Below are positions 23,761 through 34,918 of a stretch of DNA of 64,000 nt, piece by piece (within the stretch, counting starts at the first letter, position 1; each line of letters starts with the position of its first letter). The stretch is from positions 552,816 to 616,815 of the forward strand of contig VWZX01009068.1 of the NCBI GenBank assembly GCA_013399015.1. The letters are read 5' to 3'. The position numbers and the translations under genes are program-made. The notes below the pieces were generated by a model. The model did no database searches and was not told the origin of the DNA. It worked only from the letters and a program-made list of their open reading frames with translations. This DNA comes from Galbula dea. Lineage: Eukaryota; Chordata; Aves; Piciformes; Galbulidae.

Positions 23761-26700
23761 CCTCCCTCTGCCTTTTGCGCATCAGATGCTAGAGAGTGTT
23801 TGAGAAGGGAGAGGAGCACAGCACAGTCTTGGAGATGAAGCAGTACACTGGATATTTCTCTTCTACAGATCTTTAGTTCTTAATTGGACAAATGATATTA
23901 TTTGCTAAGGCTTCACCTCAGGAAAATCTCATGAATGAATATGCCTATAGGTAATGTGTATAAACATAGAGACAGCATAGAAATGCCAACTCTGTTTTCA
24001 TGGCAGACATTCTGTAAGTGTTGTGGTGAGGGATGTGCCAAGCAGCACTTCATCCTAATTTTTAAACCAACACAGCTGGTATTTTCTCTCCTAACTCCAG
24101 GTATCAGTACTCCTAGAAAACTACTGAATGGCTTGCATCATACTTCAGGTAATTTTTTCTTTCTTTTCTGCATCTTATTTTTGAATTTGATAATGAAGAA
24201 AACAGAGCAGTTTCTGTTACAGCCAGATTGCTGATCCAGAACTTTATGCTGTGTGTATTCATTGGAAAATAAGGATTCACTGTAGAGGCAATGTTTCATT
24301 GAAGCATTGATTTAACTAATATTTCCCCAACTTGCAAGTTTTCTATGGCCACCTGTGTAACTTGTAAGGAATGAATTTTCAAAGGTTACTGCAGGTAAGC
24401 TTATACCTCAAGTTGTCTGAATGATAATGGAGGGAAATGTTTCAAATGCAAGGCTCTCTCATTCCTAGGCTATCTTTGTTGTAATTATTTTCATATTTTG
24501 CTTATTTTTGGTGTCTTAGCAATTATATTAAAGCTAGAGTAAAACATTTTGCATTTTTACCTTCTTCACAACTGTTGGATCCTGTGTGATGAAATACTGC
24601 TCTGCATTTTAAGCTACTCCAAACTCATCCAGATTTTCATATTCTCCTCCAAAAGTTTACCTTTCCTTCCACAAACCATGCAATGTACTCTATCTCCCCC
24701 CTGTGTCATATATTACTCCACTCCTCCATTCTGTAATCTTCAAGGAAACATCTCCTCACCTGTTAGAAACCTTACAATTAAGTAATGAACTGAAGTAACT
24801 GGACTTGGTTCAGTGCTTCACAGCAACTCAGGAGGAGGGGGGGAAAAAAATGATGTTACTTTTGGCTGAGGGAAGAAAAATGACTTCTGGGAAAAGCTGT
24901 TCATTTAGTGGTCTACTTCTCCCCACTAAAATCTGTCCATATTTCCTCACTGGGACAAAGCAGAGCTGTTTCTTCTTAAGAGTATAAGATATCTTGCATC
25001 TACAGCTAATAGGCTCACAACAGATCTTGCTAATTATAGTGGTTGCCAGAGGTGTGGAAATTGAAAATATCACCCTTTACAACCCCTTGGTAAGCTCCCA
25101 TCTCTAGAGACCTGTGCTGGGCTGCTCAGTGTTGCATGGAACTGTCACTGTCTTTGCTGTAATCTCTCCTCCTGCCCTAGGAAGAGATGAATAAGTGACT
25201 GATGGCTAGGGTAGCACTGGGCAGGACTGACTGATAGCTATTCTCTTTTGCTGCTCCTACTTTTTCTTCTGTGTAACTGTTTACACAACCTATGTCTGAC
25301 ATTGGACTAAACAACGTTGACTCAGTGTTCTGCATGACTGTGCAGCTCTGTATTAAACTCTTGGAGACTTATGTATTGATCTGTACATCACCAGGAGTGT
25401 CTATGCTTTATCAAGCAGTGAAATCATCTGCTTGGTGTATCTGTCTTCTCTGAAAGCCACGTTTCCTTATTGTGTTGTAGCTAAATCATGACAGAATCTA
25501 AATGTCATGATTGCTATTTGTATGATTGATGCTCATTTGCACAGTCAATATTCATTGGACTCATGGGTCAGGACTGTGGTCCCTGCCCTGTGCAGCTGTG
25601 AGCAGAGCAGGGGCATTGCTTTCCTGGAATTGTCATTATTATTCTCTGTAGTCTTCTCATCAAGAAACTGCTGTGTTTCAGATGTTCCTGGTGATGTAAG
25701 TGGAGAGGAGCTCAGACCAGTATCTAGATGAGAACACAGCTTGATTTTGCAGTTAATAATATGACTGGGACTGAAACCAGAAGCTTGTACTCTCTTTTAA
25801 CCCTAACCCTAGCTCCATCTTTAGGTAGATTTTCCAATTGCAGTATGACTGAATCTGTTAATTCAGGTGCTACAGGGAACAGGAAATATCTGTCAGCACA
25901 GGTGATTTACTGCAGTATCCATCCCTCCATTTTAACTAAGATTGTGTAAATTAATATTTCTGATTCAGTTATTCTACCTTTGGTGACAAATGCTGTCATC
26001 TATATGATGAGTATATTTCCCTGGAAAAAGGAGTACCTGTCTAAGCAGGGATGTAGTAAACATGATCTCACTATCTGGATGTAGTTTAAAAAGATATGGC
26101 TGAAAAATCTACAGGTTTTTTCCTCTTGATAAAGGAAAAGGAAAAAAATCCAGCAGTCTTTCAAAATCTTGCAGGGTAATTTCAGTATGTTTGGGGCTAC
26201 CAAGCATCTTCATGGTTTGCTGTTAAATTCCTATTGTGCTGTTAAGAGAAGCTTCTTGGTGAAATCATTCCTAAAGATGGCTTGAAGTGTCATTTCTATC
26301 CTGTGACACCTCTCTTGCCCTGGAGAACCTGCAGCTGATACTGTGCTGTGGAGGAATGATTAATACCTGTACCAGTGTGAGATGTCATGACCATGCCATC
26401 CTAAACCCTGAAAGTCAAGTGATAAAACTTGTTTCTCCATCATGACCCTGTATTTATTACAATTTCCTCTTGCTGAAGCTGCTTTTTTTTTTTCCCAGAG
26501 GGGACAGTGGTTTTTTGAGGTCATGAACACCAGGCTCAGCAATTGTTTTTCACTCCATAGTCTATTTGTAATTTGATTTCATTAACCTGGTAACAAGGGA
26601 AAGAAGTATGAAAGGTTTTAGTGAATACCAACAAGTTTCAGAGTAAGGCAGACAATTCTGTTCATAATTCAACCTCCATGTAACATCTTGCATTACAGAG

Positions 26701-28260
26701 CTCAGATGACTTGAGTTACACAGTGGAATTCATTGTGCCATAATAAATTCTGTGCAGTACTGTTGATGAAGACTTAGGAAGGTAAATAAAGTTAAAGACC
26801 CCCCCATAAACAGATGAATTGGAACAAAACTGAAAAATTCATTTTGTGAACATTTTCAACTCTACTTGCTTTTACAGAAACTGTAACATTTTGTTTTGAA
26901 ACCAAAAAAAAGGAAAACCTATGCATTAGAGATAAATACACAAATTACTGCATTCTCATAAGAGGTGTTGCAGATACTCAGATCTTACAGCACTTTGGGA
27001 ACTAGCAGCAGGAGGGTAGAAGACATTTGGCACATGATGCAAAGGGGGAGAATGTCAGATGGAGAAATAAATTGAGGTTTGTAATAATGTTATAAAAAAG
27101 CAAGAGAACAGGCAGATGAGAAGCACACACTGTTTTTTCATGTTGAGTAATGGCATGTCATACGATGGCAATTTGACATCTAAATGCCAGAGATATCAAA
27201 AATACTCCTCAAAGGTGTAGAAAAAAAGATAAAATTGCCCTGGCCTCTGGTCTGTCTGAAGACAGCTCTTAGATGAGGCTCTTAGTACTTCTCCATAGTC
27301 CCATGTTGCTTCTCCATCACAACCCCCCCATCCTAAGGCTAATTCAGCAAAGACAAAAGAAATTCTCTCTTTTCTCTCCCTTTGAAAAGTAGGACAAGAG
27401 TAATCTGTTAATTTATAGCAAGGAAAATTCAAGTTAAATATTAGGAGAAGAAAGTCTGTCTAGGCTGCAATTCACAAAGATATATTGACTAGGCAAGCTG
27501 TGGGGTTGCTAACATGGGAGATCATTATGAACAGGTTATACAGGCATCTCTTAAGAATAACAGGAACAACTGAACATTCTTCAAAGCAGGAAGAAAGACT
27601 AGGATTTTTGGCCTTTCCAGCTATATAGTTCTGTATTTCTGGGTGATCTGGGATACAATAGAAAACCATCTAAGAATTTATAGAAAAATAAGAATAAAAA
27701 AAGGCTAGCAAGAACAATAGAATTTATTCTCAAGTACTTTCCTTCCTTATGTCTTGTATTTATCTTGTACTGCCAGCCAAACTCCTTCACAGTCCAGGAC
27801 CATCTCCTTCAGCAGTTCATCTGCATGATGAAGCTCTCTCTGCCTCATTTCCTTGCTGAGGAGGAAAACATTAAAAGAGAAGCTCTGCTCTCAAATGTTC
27901 CTACAAAACGAACAGACCATCCATACATCTAAGAGGCTTCTGGCATGCTTCTGCTCTCGGTTCTTTGCCAATTCTCTTTGTCTTATTGTAGAGGTATGTC
28001 ATTACTTTTTTTTGGTTCCTGTTCAATGTTTGAAAGTTATGGCCCCTGTATCATGAGTTCATTTACTAACCATTTTCCTTTAGTGTTGTATCTTCATTTT
28101 TTGCCTGTGTGAGTGCAGATTCCTCTCTCTAAGGCAGTTCTCAAACCTTGGTCACTCTACTCATCTATATCAGGCAATCACAGGTGCTCTGCATTGCAGC
28201 ATTCCTCTCACAGCCTCTCTCTCCATTGACTGCATTGGGAATGAAAGGTATAAACTTTGG
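23761..28260. other. Unique noncoding DNA
   Basis: No gene, RNA or clear transposon. A possible antisense SINE-like scrap lies at 25758-25800 ('tgggactgaaaccagaagc'), next to a two-unit telomere-like 'ttaaccctaaccctag' that I regard as chance. Confidence 0.4.
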
Positions 28261-28415
28261 GACTTTGCAATACATTTAAATTAATATATTAATCTGTTAA
28301 TTAATATATTGATCTACATTAATCTGTATTGTTCTGTATTATTATCTATATATCTATATTAACCTATATTGATCTGTTGATTAAATCTAAAATATTACAT
28401 TAGTCTGTGCTGTAA
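28261..28415. repeat. AT-rich (ATTAATCTAT)-like head joined to the CR1 at 28.4 kb
   Basis: Imperfect tandem units of the type attaatctat/ctatattaa run to about 28376. They are followed by 'gattaaatctaaaatatta' and 'ttagtctgtgctgt', which leads directly into CR1 at about 28416. The same non-CR1 bases precede the CR1 at 40.1 kb on the opposite strand (33 of 38 positions identical by my count), so this head is a repeated unit and not local unique DNA. Confidence 0.75.
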
Positions 28416-28614
28416 ACAATGCATGCTCATAGCCCAAAAGGCCACCTGTATCCTGGGCTGCATCATGGCCAGGAGGTCAAGGAGGGGAGGATTCTGCCTT
28501 TCTGCTCCACTCTGGGGAGACCTCACCTGCAGTGCTAGGTCCAGCTCTGGAGTCCTCAGCACAAGGAGAGTCGTGGATCTGTTGGAGTGGGTCCAGCAGA
28601 GGCCACAAAAATGA
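28416..28614 (+). mobile_element. CR1 LINE, ORF2 C-terminal fragment, sense, no 3' end
   Basis: 'gtatcctgggctgcatcatg', 'aggattctgcctttctgctc', 'ctctggggagacctcacctg', 'cagctctggagtcctcagca' and 'gaggccacaaaaatgatc' are the CR1 ORF2 C-terminal region in order. Translation gives worn family pieces such as AQKA..ILGC and LLEWVQQRP. The copy stops at 28614 without the usual 3' UTR and ATTCTATG tail. CR1 normally loses its 5' part, so this copy was deleted after insertion or made abnormally. Confidence 0.9.
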
Positions 28615-30035
28615 TCCACGAGCAAGTTCTGTGTCCCAAATAGTATTCAGCAACACCTGCAGCCTTCACAGCTTTCTAGCTATTCTCTTGGCAGTATTGC
28701 AGGGCTTCACTATTTGCATTGCAAGTTTCCAAAGGGAGAAAGAGTGGGGTTGTGATTTGGCAATTCTGGATTCTCTGTCTCTGCCTCAACATTCTTCTAT
28801 GACTTTAGGAAACATTTGCTCCTATATTTCTGCCTTTACACAAACAATGACAGTAGTATTAACATAAAAGAATTCTATGGTAAAAACACACCTATAAAAT
28901 ATTTCCTACACTTAGGGTGGCAGAGACTAGATCAAGTCTAAGTGACTAACTATATATCAGCTACATGCAAAGATTAAATTCATCTAAGTTGCTTTTTATT
29001 GAAATTAACTCTGTGCATTGAGTGTATGAGGGGAGAAGGAAAGATAGATTTTCAAACCAGAAATGTGTTAAAAAAAAGTGGTTTCATTAAAAAAAAGATC
29101 AAGAGCTTTTATGTTTACTGACTCAGATTTACTGCAGTGGTTAGAAGTAGTGCACAATCTTTAAAGCACACTTAGTGTTCACAAATTGTCTGAGTGTATG
29201 GTATATCACGCCAACACTTACAGTCTTTTACTGCAGTGCTTGAAGTCTGGGACCTAGCTATATTTCAGAGGAGTAAAAAAGAAAGGCTTGTAATTTCATC
29301 ACTCTCCAAGTAGTACAGCAGGACTGCAATACTCGTTGAGGGGATATTGACTCAGTACTTAGTGGTATTCAGCCCTAGATCACTACCTGTATGACTGATA
29401 AAGGAACAGTACCTGTGGGCTGTGTTGTAAAGAAGAGGCATGCTTGACTACACATCACTAAGCCTATGAATTCAATGCATAGAGTCTGGAGATTTTCCCA
29501 CTAATTCAGAAAGACAACAATCTACAGAAGGAGTTCAGGCTTGAAGGTGGGCAGCTGCCTGATCAATTGGTAAAATCACAAAAAGGTGAAGACACTACTA
29601 CTTTTGTTCTCAGGGTGTTTTGTTTTGAGCTGTTTTCTTTTTACTTGCAGTATATACCAGTAAGTCTGTTCTGCTCATATCCTTCCTGTGAAGCCATTCT
29701 TCCCTCCAAACACTATCTGACTACTTGCAGATTTTTGTGAACAATTCATCTAAGAGAAAATGTCAAATTAATGTGACTTTGCAGCAAAAGCTGTATGCAA
29801 GTCAGCAGGTTTTGTTCAATGGCATGTGTGCATGCAGTGTATTTTGGGTTTGGTTTGCATGGATTCATGCCTTCAGGTTCAAGGCAAGCCACCAAAACCC
29901 ACTCCAGATCTCCCCATTTATTCTAGCTTCATGCTAAAACTACCATAAACACTAGGCTCCTATGTTTGAAAGTAAAAAGACATGACTCACACCTACCTTC
30001 TTCCAGCTTCATGCCATTTCTAACTGCTCTGAGTT
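28615..30035. other. Unique noncoding DNA
   Basis: A 111-codon plus-strand frame (28532-28867) begins inside the CR1 and runs out into unique DNA, so it is not a gene. No other feature is visible. Confidence 0.45.
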
Positions 30036-30085
30036 TAGTGTCCACCTGATTTCAGTGGAGTTAAACTGACATAAAATTAAACAGA
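30036..30085. repeat. Possible ancient amniote interspersed repeat scrap
   Basis: 'gatttcagtggagttaaactgacataaaa' type sequence follows the old amniote pattern gacttcagtggagttacactgatttaca. It is short and worn, and probably belongs to the same class as the copy at 15.25 kb. Confidence 0.35.
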
Positions 30086-31860
30086 TACAACATTGATTCA
30101 GATCCCTCAGGCTTAAAAGATGTATTGCAATGATATCTGTTCACTGACCTTTGTGAAATGAATATGGAGATTTCAGTTCAATTCCTATTTGCAGCACACA
30201 GTCAGCACTGAAGCCACCATCATTAATACATCTCCTCTTTGCAGTGCAAGAGCTCTGCAGAAATATAGTCCTTTACTCCATCAGGACAAGTGTAAGAGAC
30301 AGTACCATACATCTTAGGAGGAAAGGGCATCTCTGGGGTCATCAAACACTGCATTCTACATCCATATCCCACCAAAAAAAAAAAAAAATAAATTTCTCTT
30401 TTATGCATTGAAAACCTTTCTCTTAAAGAGGTGGATTTTTGTTCCTCCTTCTTGCTTGACAGTAATCCTCTTCAGCTATAAGCCTGGTCACTGAAAAATC
30501 TCTACCAAGACCTTAGTGGATAGATTTAGTTTGGGGTTCTTTTTACATTTCAGCTCTTTGACATGGAATAATAAAATATCCAGACTTTAAATAAAGAACC
30601 AGTACTTTATGAACTGCAGGGTAACCCTGTCACTAGAAGAGTCCATACACTGGGAACTACATGAACATCTAAGAACAGAGGTGCTTTTGTGCTCTCTCAG
30701 AAATTTTATTCTTCTCTTACCCATGAGACCTGCTGGTGACTTTCCTTTGTCCTCTCCAAGCAGTTTTGTGGCCTGGACATGCCTTTCTTATCTTTCCCTA
30801 TGTTAATCATTGTGATTTGCAGTCAGAGAATACACATCCATGTAAAGGCATTAGCTACAACATATATACAATATATTGATTACTTCAAAACCTAGATATT
30901 CCCATGTAATCTTGTTGGAATAATAGCAATTTGAAAGGAGTAGTAAACAGATTGCAAATTTCTTCTCAAACAATGTTTCAGGCAATTGTGATGTCTGTGC
31001 AACATAAAACATCACAGTGTATAAAACTGAGAGGTAGCTTGTACTCTCTCTGAAAAACCTACTGGATGCCTTAGTGGAAAAATAAACACTGTTTTATCTT
31101 CTTATGCAAAACCTGATGAAAACATGCTTCAGTTGGAAGTCTCCCAAACGTTTATAAAGATTACCTGCTTTGAAAAGTACTTTGAAGTTTACTGATGAAA
31201 AGCTCACTAGGTAGTAGCTGAATATTATTATAAACACATCAAACAGATCTGAAAAACTTCTATTATTACTGCCTGACTTCTTCTGAGGGTGAAGAACACC
31301 AGAGATTTCTGTTTTCATTTGTCTTCTATTGCTTGAATATGTCAAATCACTGTTAATAGTGAAAATGTGCAGTTTAATAGTTCTCTTACCTATGTATTCA
31401 TCTTGGCAGGCCACAGAGAACCTTGATTATATTCACTGTCTCTAGCCTGTGAAAATTGTCACCTTTTTCCTTGATTTACAGACAGGGCTCTAATCATAAA
31501 CCATCTTAAAAAGAAAATGCATGAGGCTGTCTGCCAGAGCTTCCAGAAAGATCCTGTCATAATTCAACAGCCTTTCCAAAGTTAATTTCCAAAAACTTAT
31601 TTCTCTTGGCCTTAAAGAAATTTGTACTTTAAACCAAATATTTATACTTTAAAACTCAACTATTAATTCTACCTCCATGTTCTTGAAGGAAAAAAGAAAA
31701 TACATTTTTTTTCTGTGATAAAAACTTAGTGTCAAGGGTTAGGGTCTTCTTTAGAAGAAAAAAAATAATTAATGTTTGTTTCTCATGCAAATTCTAATGA
31801 AAAAGCACCTAACTGTAATTTAATAGAGCAGTAAACTGTGGGATGTTATAGCTGAAATGT
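30086..31860. other. Unique noncoding DNA
   Basis: Contains an A run at 30374-30388. A 106-codon minus-strand frame (31094-31414) has no recognisable motif. Nothing else is supported. Confidence 0.45.
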
Positions 31861-31925
31861 ATTTTATATATATAGCTAATATATACATATCTATCTGTGT
31901 GTATATATATAGCTTATATAACTGA
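31861..31925. repeat. TA-rich imperfect repeat
   Basis: Two near-copies of 'tatatatagctwatata' (about 31865-31882 and 31902-31920) are separated by 'catatctatctgtgtg'. This is a local microsatellite-like tract able to pair with itself because TA runs are self-complementary. I see no sign of function. Confidence 0.6.
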
Positions 31926-32409
31926 AATTTATATTATGAGAAGGAGTGTAAATAAGATTATCTACTGAAATGAAGATTCTGAACAGGAAATGATATTGTA
32001 GGTTTTATTATCTAATATCTTTTTATCACTAGATAATTAAAATGTATTACCTATAATTGTAGCTATCTATCCACACAATCACACATTCATCTATGCACAC
32101 ATGTATGTATACATATCTAGAGATCCCAAATGTGCCTGTGTGTTTAGCTAGACAGAGCTGTATCTATTCTCAACTGGAATAAAGGCTTTACATTGCTCCT
32201 GGGTGCACTGTATCTTTTTAGAATATATGAATGGAATTGTGTTTGTTCAGAGATTAATAGAGTGGATTTTGACAGTTATCACCACCTTGAAGCATTACTG
32301 TGGCTGTTACCAATTAACTGTGCATTGCAGTTCACTCCTCAGGGTTGTGTCACAGGCTGTTTCAGCTGTATCTCTAGTCTTTCCCTCTGACCTCCTTTGA
32401 GACCTTCTT
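31926..32409. other. Unique noncoding DNA
   Basis: No gene. Two overlapping 65-codon frames at 32193-32400 shadow each other. Confidence 0.45.
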
Positions 32410-32853
32410 AGAATCAGAGGATAGTTTGGGTTGGAAAGGATCTTTAAAGGTCATATGGTCTAATCCCCTTGCAGTAGGCAGGGACATCTGCAACCAGATC
32501 AGGTTGCTCAGAGCTCTGTCAAACCTGACCTGGAATGGTTTCAGGGACAGGACATCTACCCCCTCTCTGGGCAACCTGGGACAGTGTTTCATCACCCTCA
32601 CCGTAAACAATTTCTTCCTTCTGTCTGGTCTAAAATCTACCTTCTTTTAGTTTAAGACCATCAGTCCTTGTCCTGTCACAACAGGTCCTGTTGAAAAGAT
32701 TGTCCCTATCTTTCTCATAAGCTCCTTTTAAGTACTGGAAGGCCACAATAAGATCTCCTTGAAGCTTCCTCTTCTCCAGGCAGAACAACCCCAAGTCTCT
32801 TAGCCTTTCCTCATAGGAGAGGTGTTCCAGCCCTCAGATCATTTTTGTGGCCA
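32410..32853 (-). mobile_element. CR1 LINE, 3' end, antisense
   Basis: The plus strand begins 'agaatcagagga', then 'tttgggttggaaaggatctt', 'ccttgcagtaggcagggaca', 'accagatcaggttgctcaga', 'ctctctgggcaacctgggac', 'cataagctccttttaagtac' and 'ctcataggagaggtgttcca', and ends 'gatcatttttgtggcc'. This is the full expected order of an avian CR1 3' UTR and ORF2 end read backwards. It is 5'-truncated and about 445 bp long. A 78-codon minus-strand frame inside it is chance. Confidence 0.95.
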
Positions 32854-34869
32854 ATAGTTGAAGATATCCTTCTCCAAATTAAAGTTTTACTTTGTAATTT
32901 TCCTCAGGGTAACATCTCATGTTCTGCCCCCCCAGTACAAGGATGTTAAACTGCAGATTTCTCCAAATTACGATAAATTATCTCTTTTTTTTTTTTGGTC
33001 TGCTAGTTTTAAGTTAGAGGGAAGATGACGATTCTTTGGTCTAAGGAACAACTAGTTGCAACAAGAGACTCAAGTAATGACATGTTCAAACCAAAAATAT
33101 TTCAGAGAGAATATATCAGAAAGAAAAGCATGTAGAAGGAGCACATCTGACTGCTGGCAACATGAAATTTCCATCACCCATCCAGTGCACTTACTTAAAT
33201 GTTAAGTAGTCACAAAGCTTGTCCTATCTTGGATTAAGGTTTGACTCAGCCTCAGGACAGGGCTGACATTTAAAATGGTTTCTAAACTTCATGGTCTTCA
33301 CAGTCCTTTCAAAGCAGGCTAGACTATATGGTTTTCTCCTCTGCACTTTTAAATAGTGTATTTTTTAACTCATCAGATGAGTCCCAAATCCAATCACTGA
33401 CCAGATCAAGAAACACATATCCTGTTTCAACCATGGACACAATGAAGATAGCAGCAATGTTTCATAGCCTTTGTCACATGAATCCTAAGTCTTCACAGAT
33501 TTCTTACACTTCCAGTTATGGCTGTTCCAATTAATAATCTTGCCTTTAAAAAAATCCCATTCAGTAGAAGTGGGCTAAGTGCTATTTATCTAAAAGCCTC
33601 TGGCAGCTGAAGTCTGTATTAATCTTCTAGCCCAAATCAAATCCTGTCAAGCCAGATCAGCTTCCTTGCATAATCTGATTTTTGCAGAAAAGTCAGCTTC
33701 TCTCCCTTGTCTGTGACCTATGACAGCAGTGTGAAGGAAAGTTGGCACTTCTGTGTGAGGTAGCTCCTGAGATGGTGGAATTCAGCAGAGATTTCCTTTT
33801 CCTAGAACCTTACCAGTTTTAATCACCTGAAGATCTTTAATACTCTTTAATACATTTTATGGACCATAAATTTAGAAAGTAATAAGTCCAAAATCTTATC
33901 TTCCTATTTTATTGCTTTCTCTTGGGGTAAAGTTTGTGTATGTCTATTCAAAAATCTTAGCTACTCCGCATCATTTTAAGAATGGTAACATGAATTCTCA
34001 TACTTGTTCTCCATATCCATATTCTCATATTTAGCTATCTGTTAGCTTCTATGGTGCTTTACAGCATTCATTTCACAAATTTTATGCATTAGAAAACCCA
34101 TGCAAGTCTCCATTTAGAAATGAAAAGTCTGTCAGAGGTTTGTGGAAATTGCAGTAAACAGCAAACCTTCCTGCAGATAGTTATTGACTTCACAGTGTGA
34201 TTAAAATATACTCACCTCTTCTCTTTCTGTCATGCTTCTGGACTAGACTTCAGTCATTTTGTTTTAAATTCCCATTTCCAAAGTCATGTTTTTAAACAGT
34301 GACAATTGCTAAAGATAACTTCACGCTTGCAGCAGGTTAGTGTATTATTTCTTTTTCTTAAGCAGGTTGCCAAATATGCTCTGTCCAATGTCAATTTACA
34401 TTCTGATTCTCATTTGGCTTCTGTGAGTCTGTTCTTACCCTTAATAATTTTGTTATTCTGAACACAGGGGTGCAGATCTGATCTACATTCTGGCCTACAG
34501 ACTCAAGGTCAGTGATATTGGAATATCATTACAGTAAATTGCAGCCACCAAAAAAAACCCCAAGAAGTGCATGACAAAACACAGGTCTTATAAAAATATC
34601 AATGTCTCTCCAAAATATTGAAAAATCCCAAATGCAGGACTGGAGAGTGGGAGAATCACAGATAGGGGAGAAATTTGGCCTAAACAGTTATTTATGTGTT
34701 GGGGTTTTTCTTTTCTTCTTTTTTTTTTTTTTCATTGTGAAAGACAGTGTTAATTCTAAGTCAGTAATAAAATAGCCATAAGTTACTTCACTGCTGGCAT
34801 TAATTTAATGTCATATGTTATGGCCTTTCTGGCAGGAAGCTAAATTAGCTTTTTCATTATAAGTGGACA
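32854..34869. other. Unique noncoding DNA
   Basis: T-rich runs near 32989 and 34705-34732. No gene or identifiable element. Confidence 0.45.
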
Positions 34870-34918
34870 TTTTTTTCTCTCTTCCCCCTCCCTCTTTTTT
34901 CTTTTTTTTTTTTCCTAG
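34870..34918 (+). repeat. Polypyrimidine tract ending in CTAG
   Basis: About 45 nearly pure C/T bases (tttttctctcttccccctcc and more) end in 'tttcctag|tt'. It has the textbook look of a plus-strand splice acceptor, but no open frame of useful length follows and no donor pair can be shown. I file it as a low-complexity tract. Confidence 0.55.

Noticed and set aside
25797..25812. Telomere-like ttaaccctaaccctag, with agggttagggt at 31736-31745
   Set aside because: Only about two repeat units each, with no wider array; chance is sufficient.
31861..31925. Apparent hairpin or regulatory palindrome
   Set aside because: Self-complementarity follows from TA repeats and needs no functional explanation.
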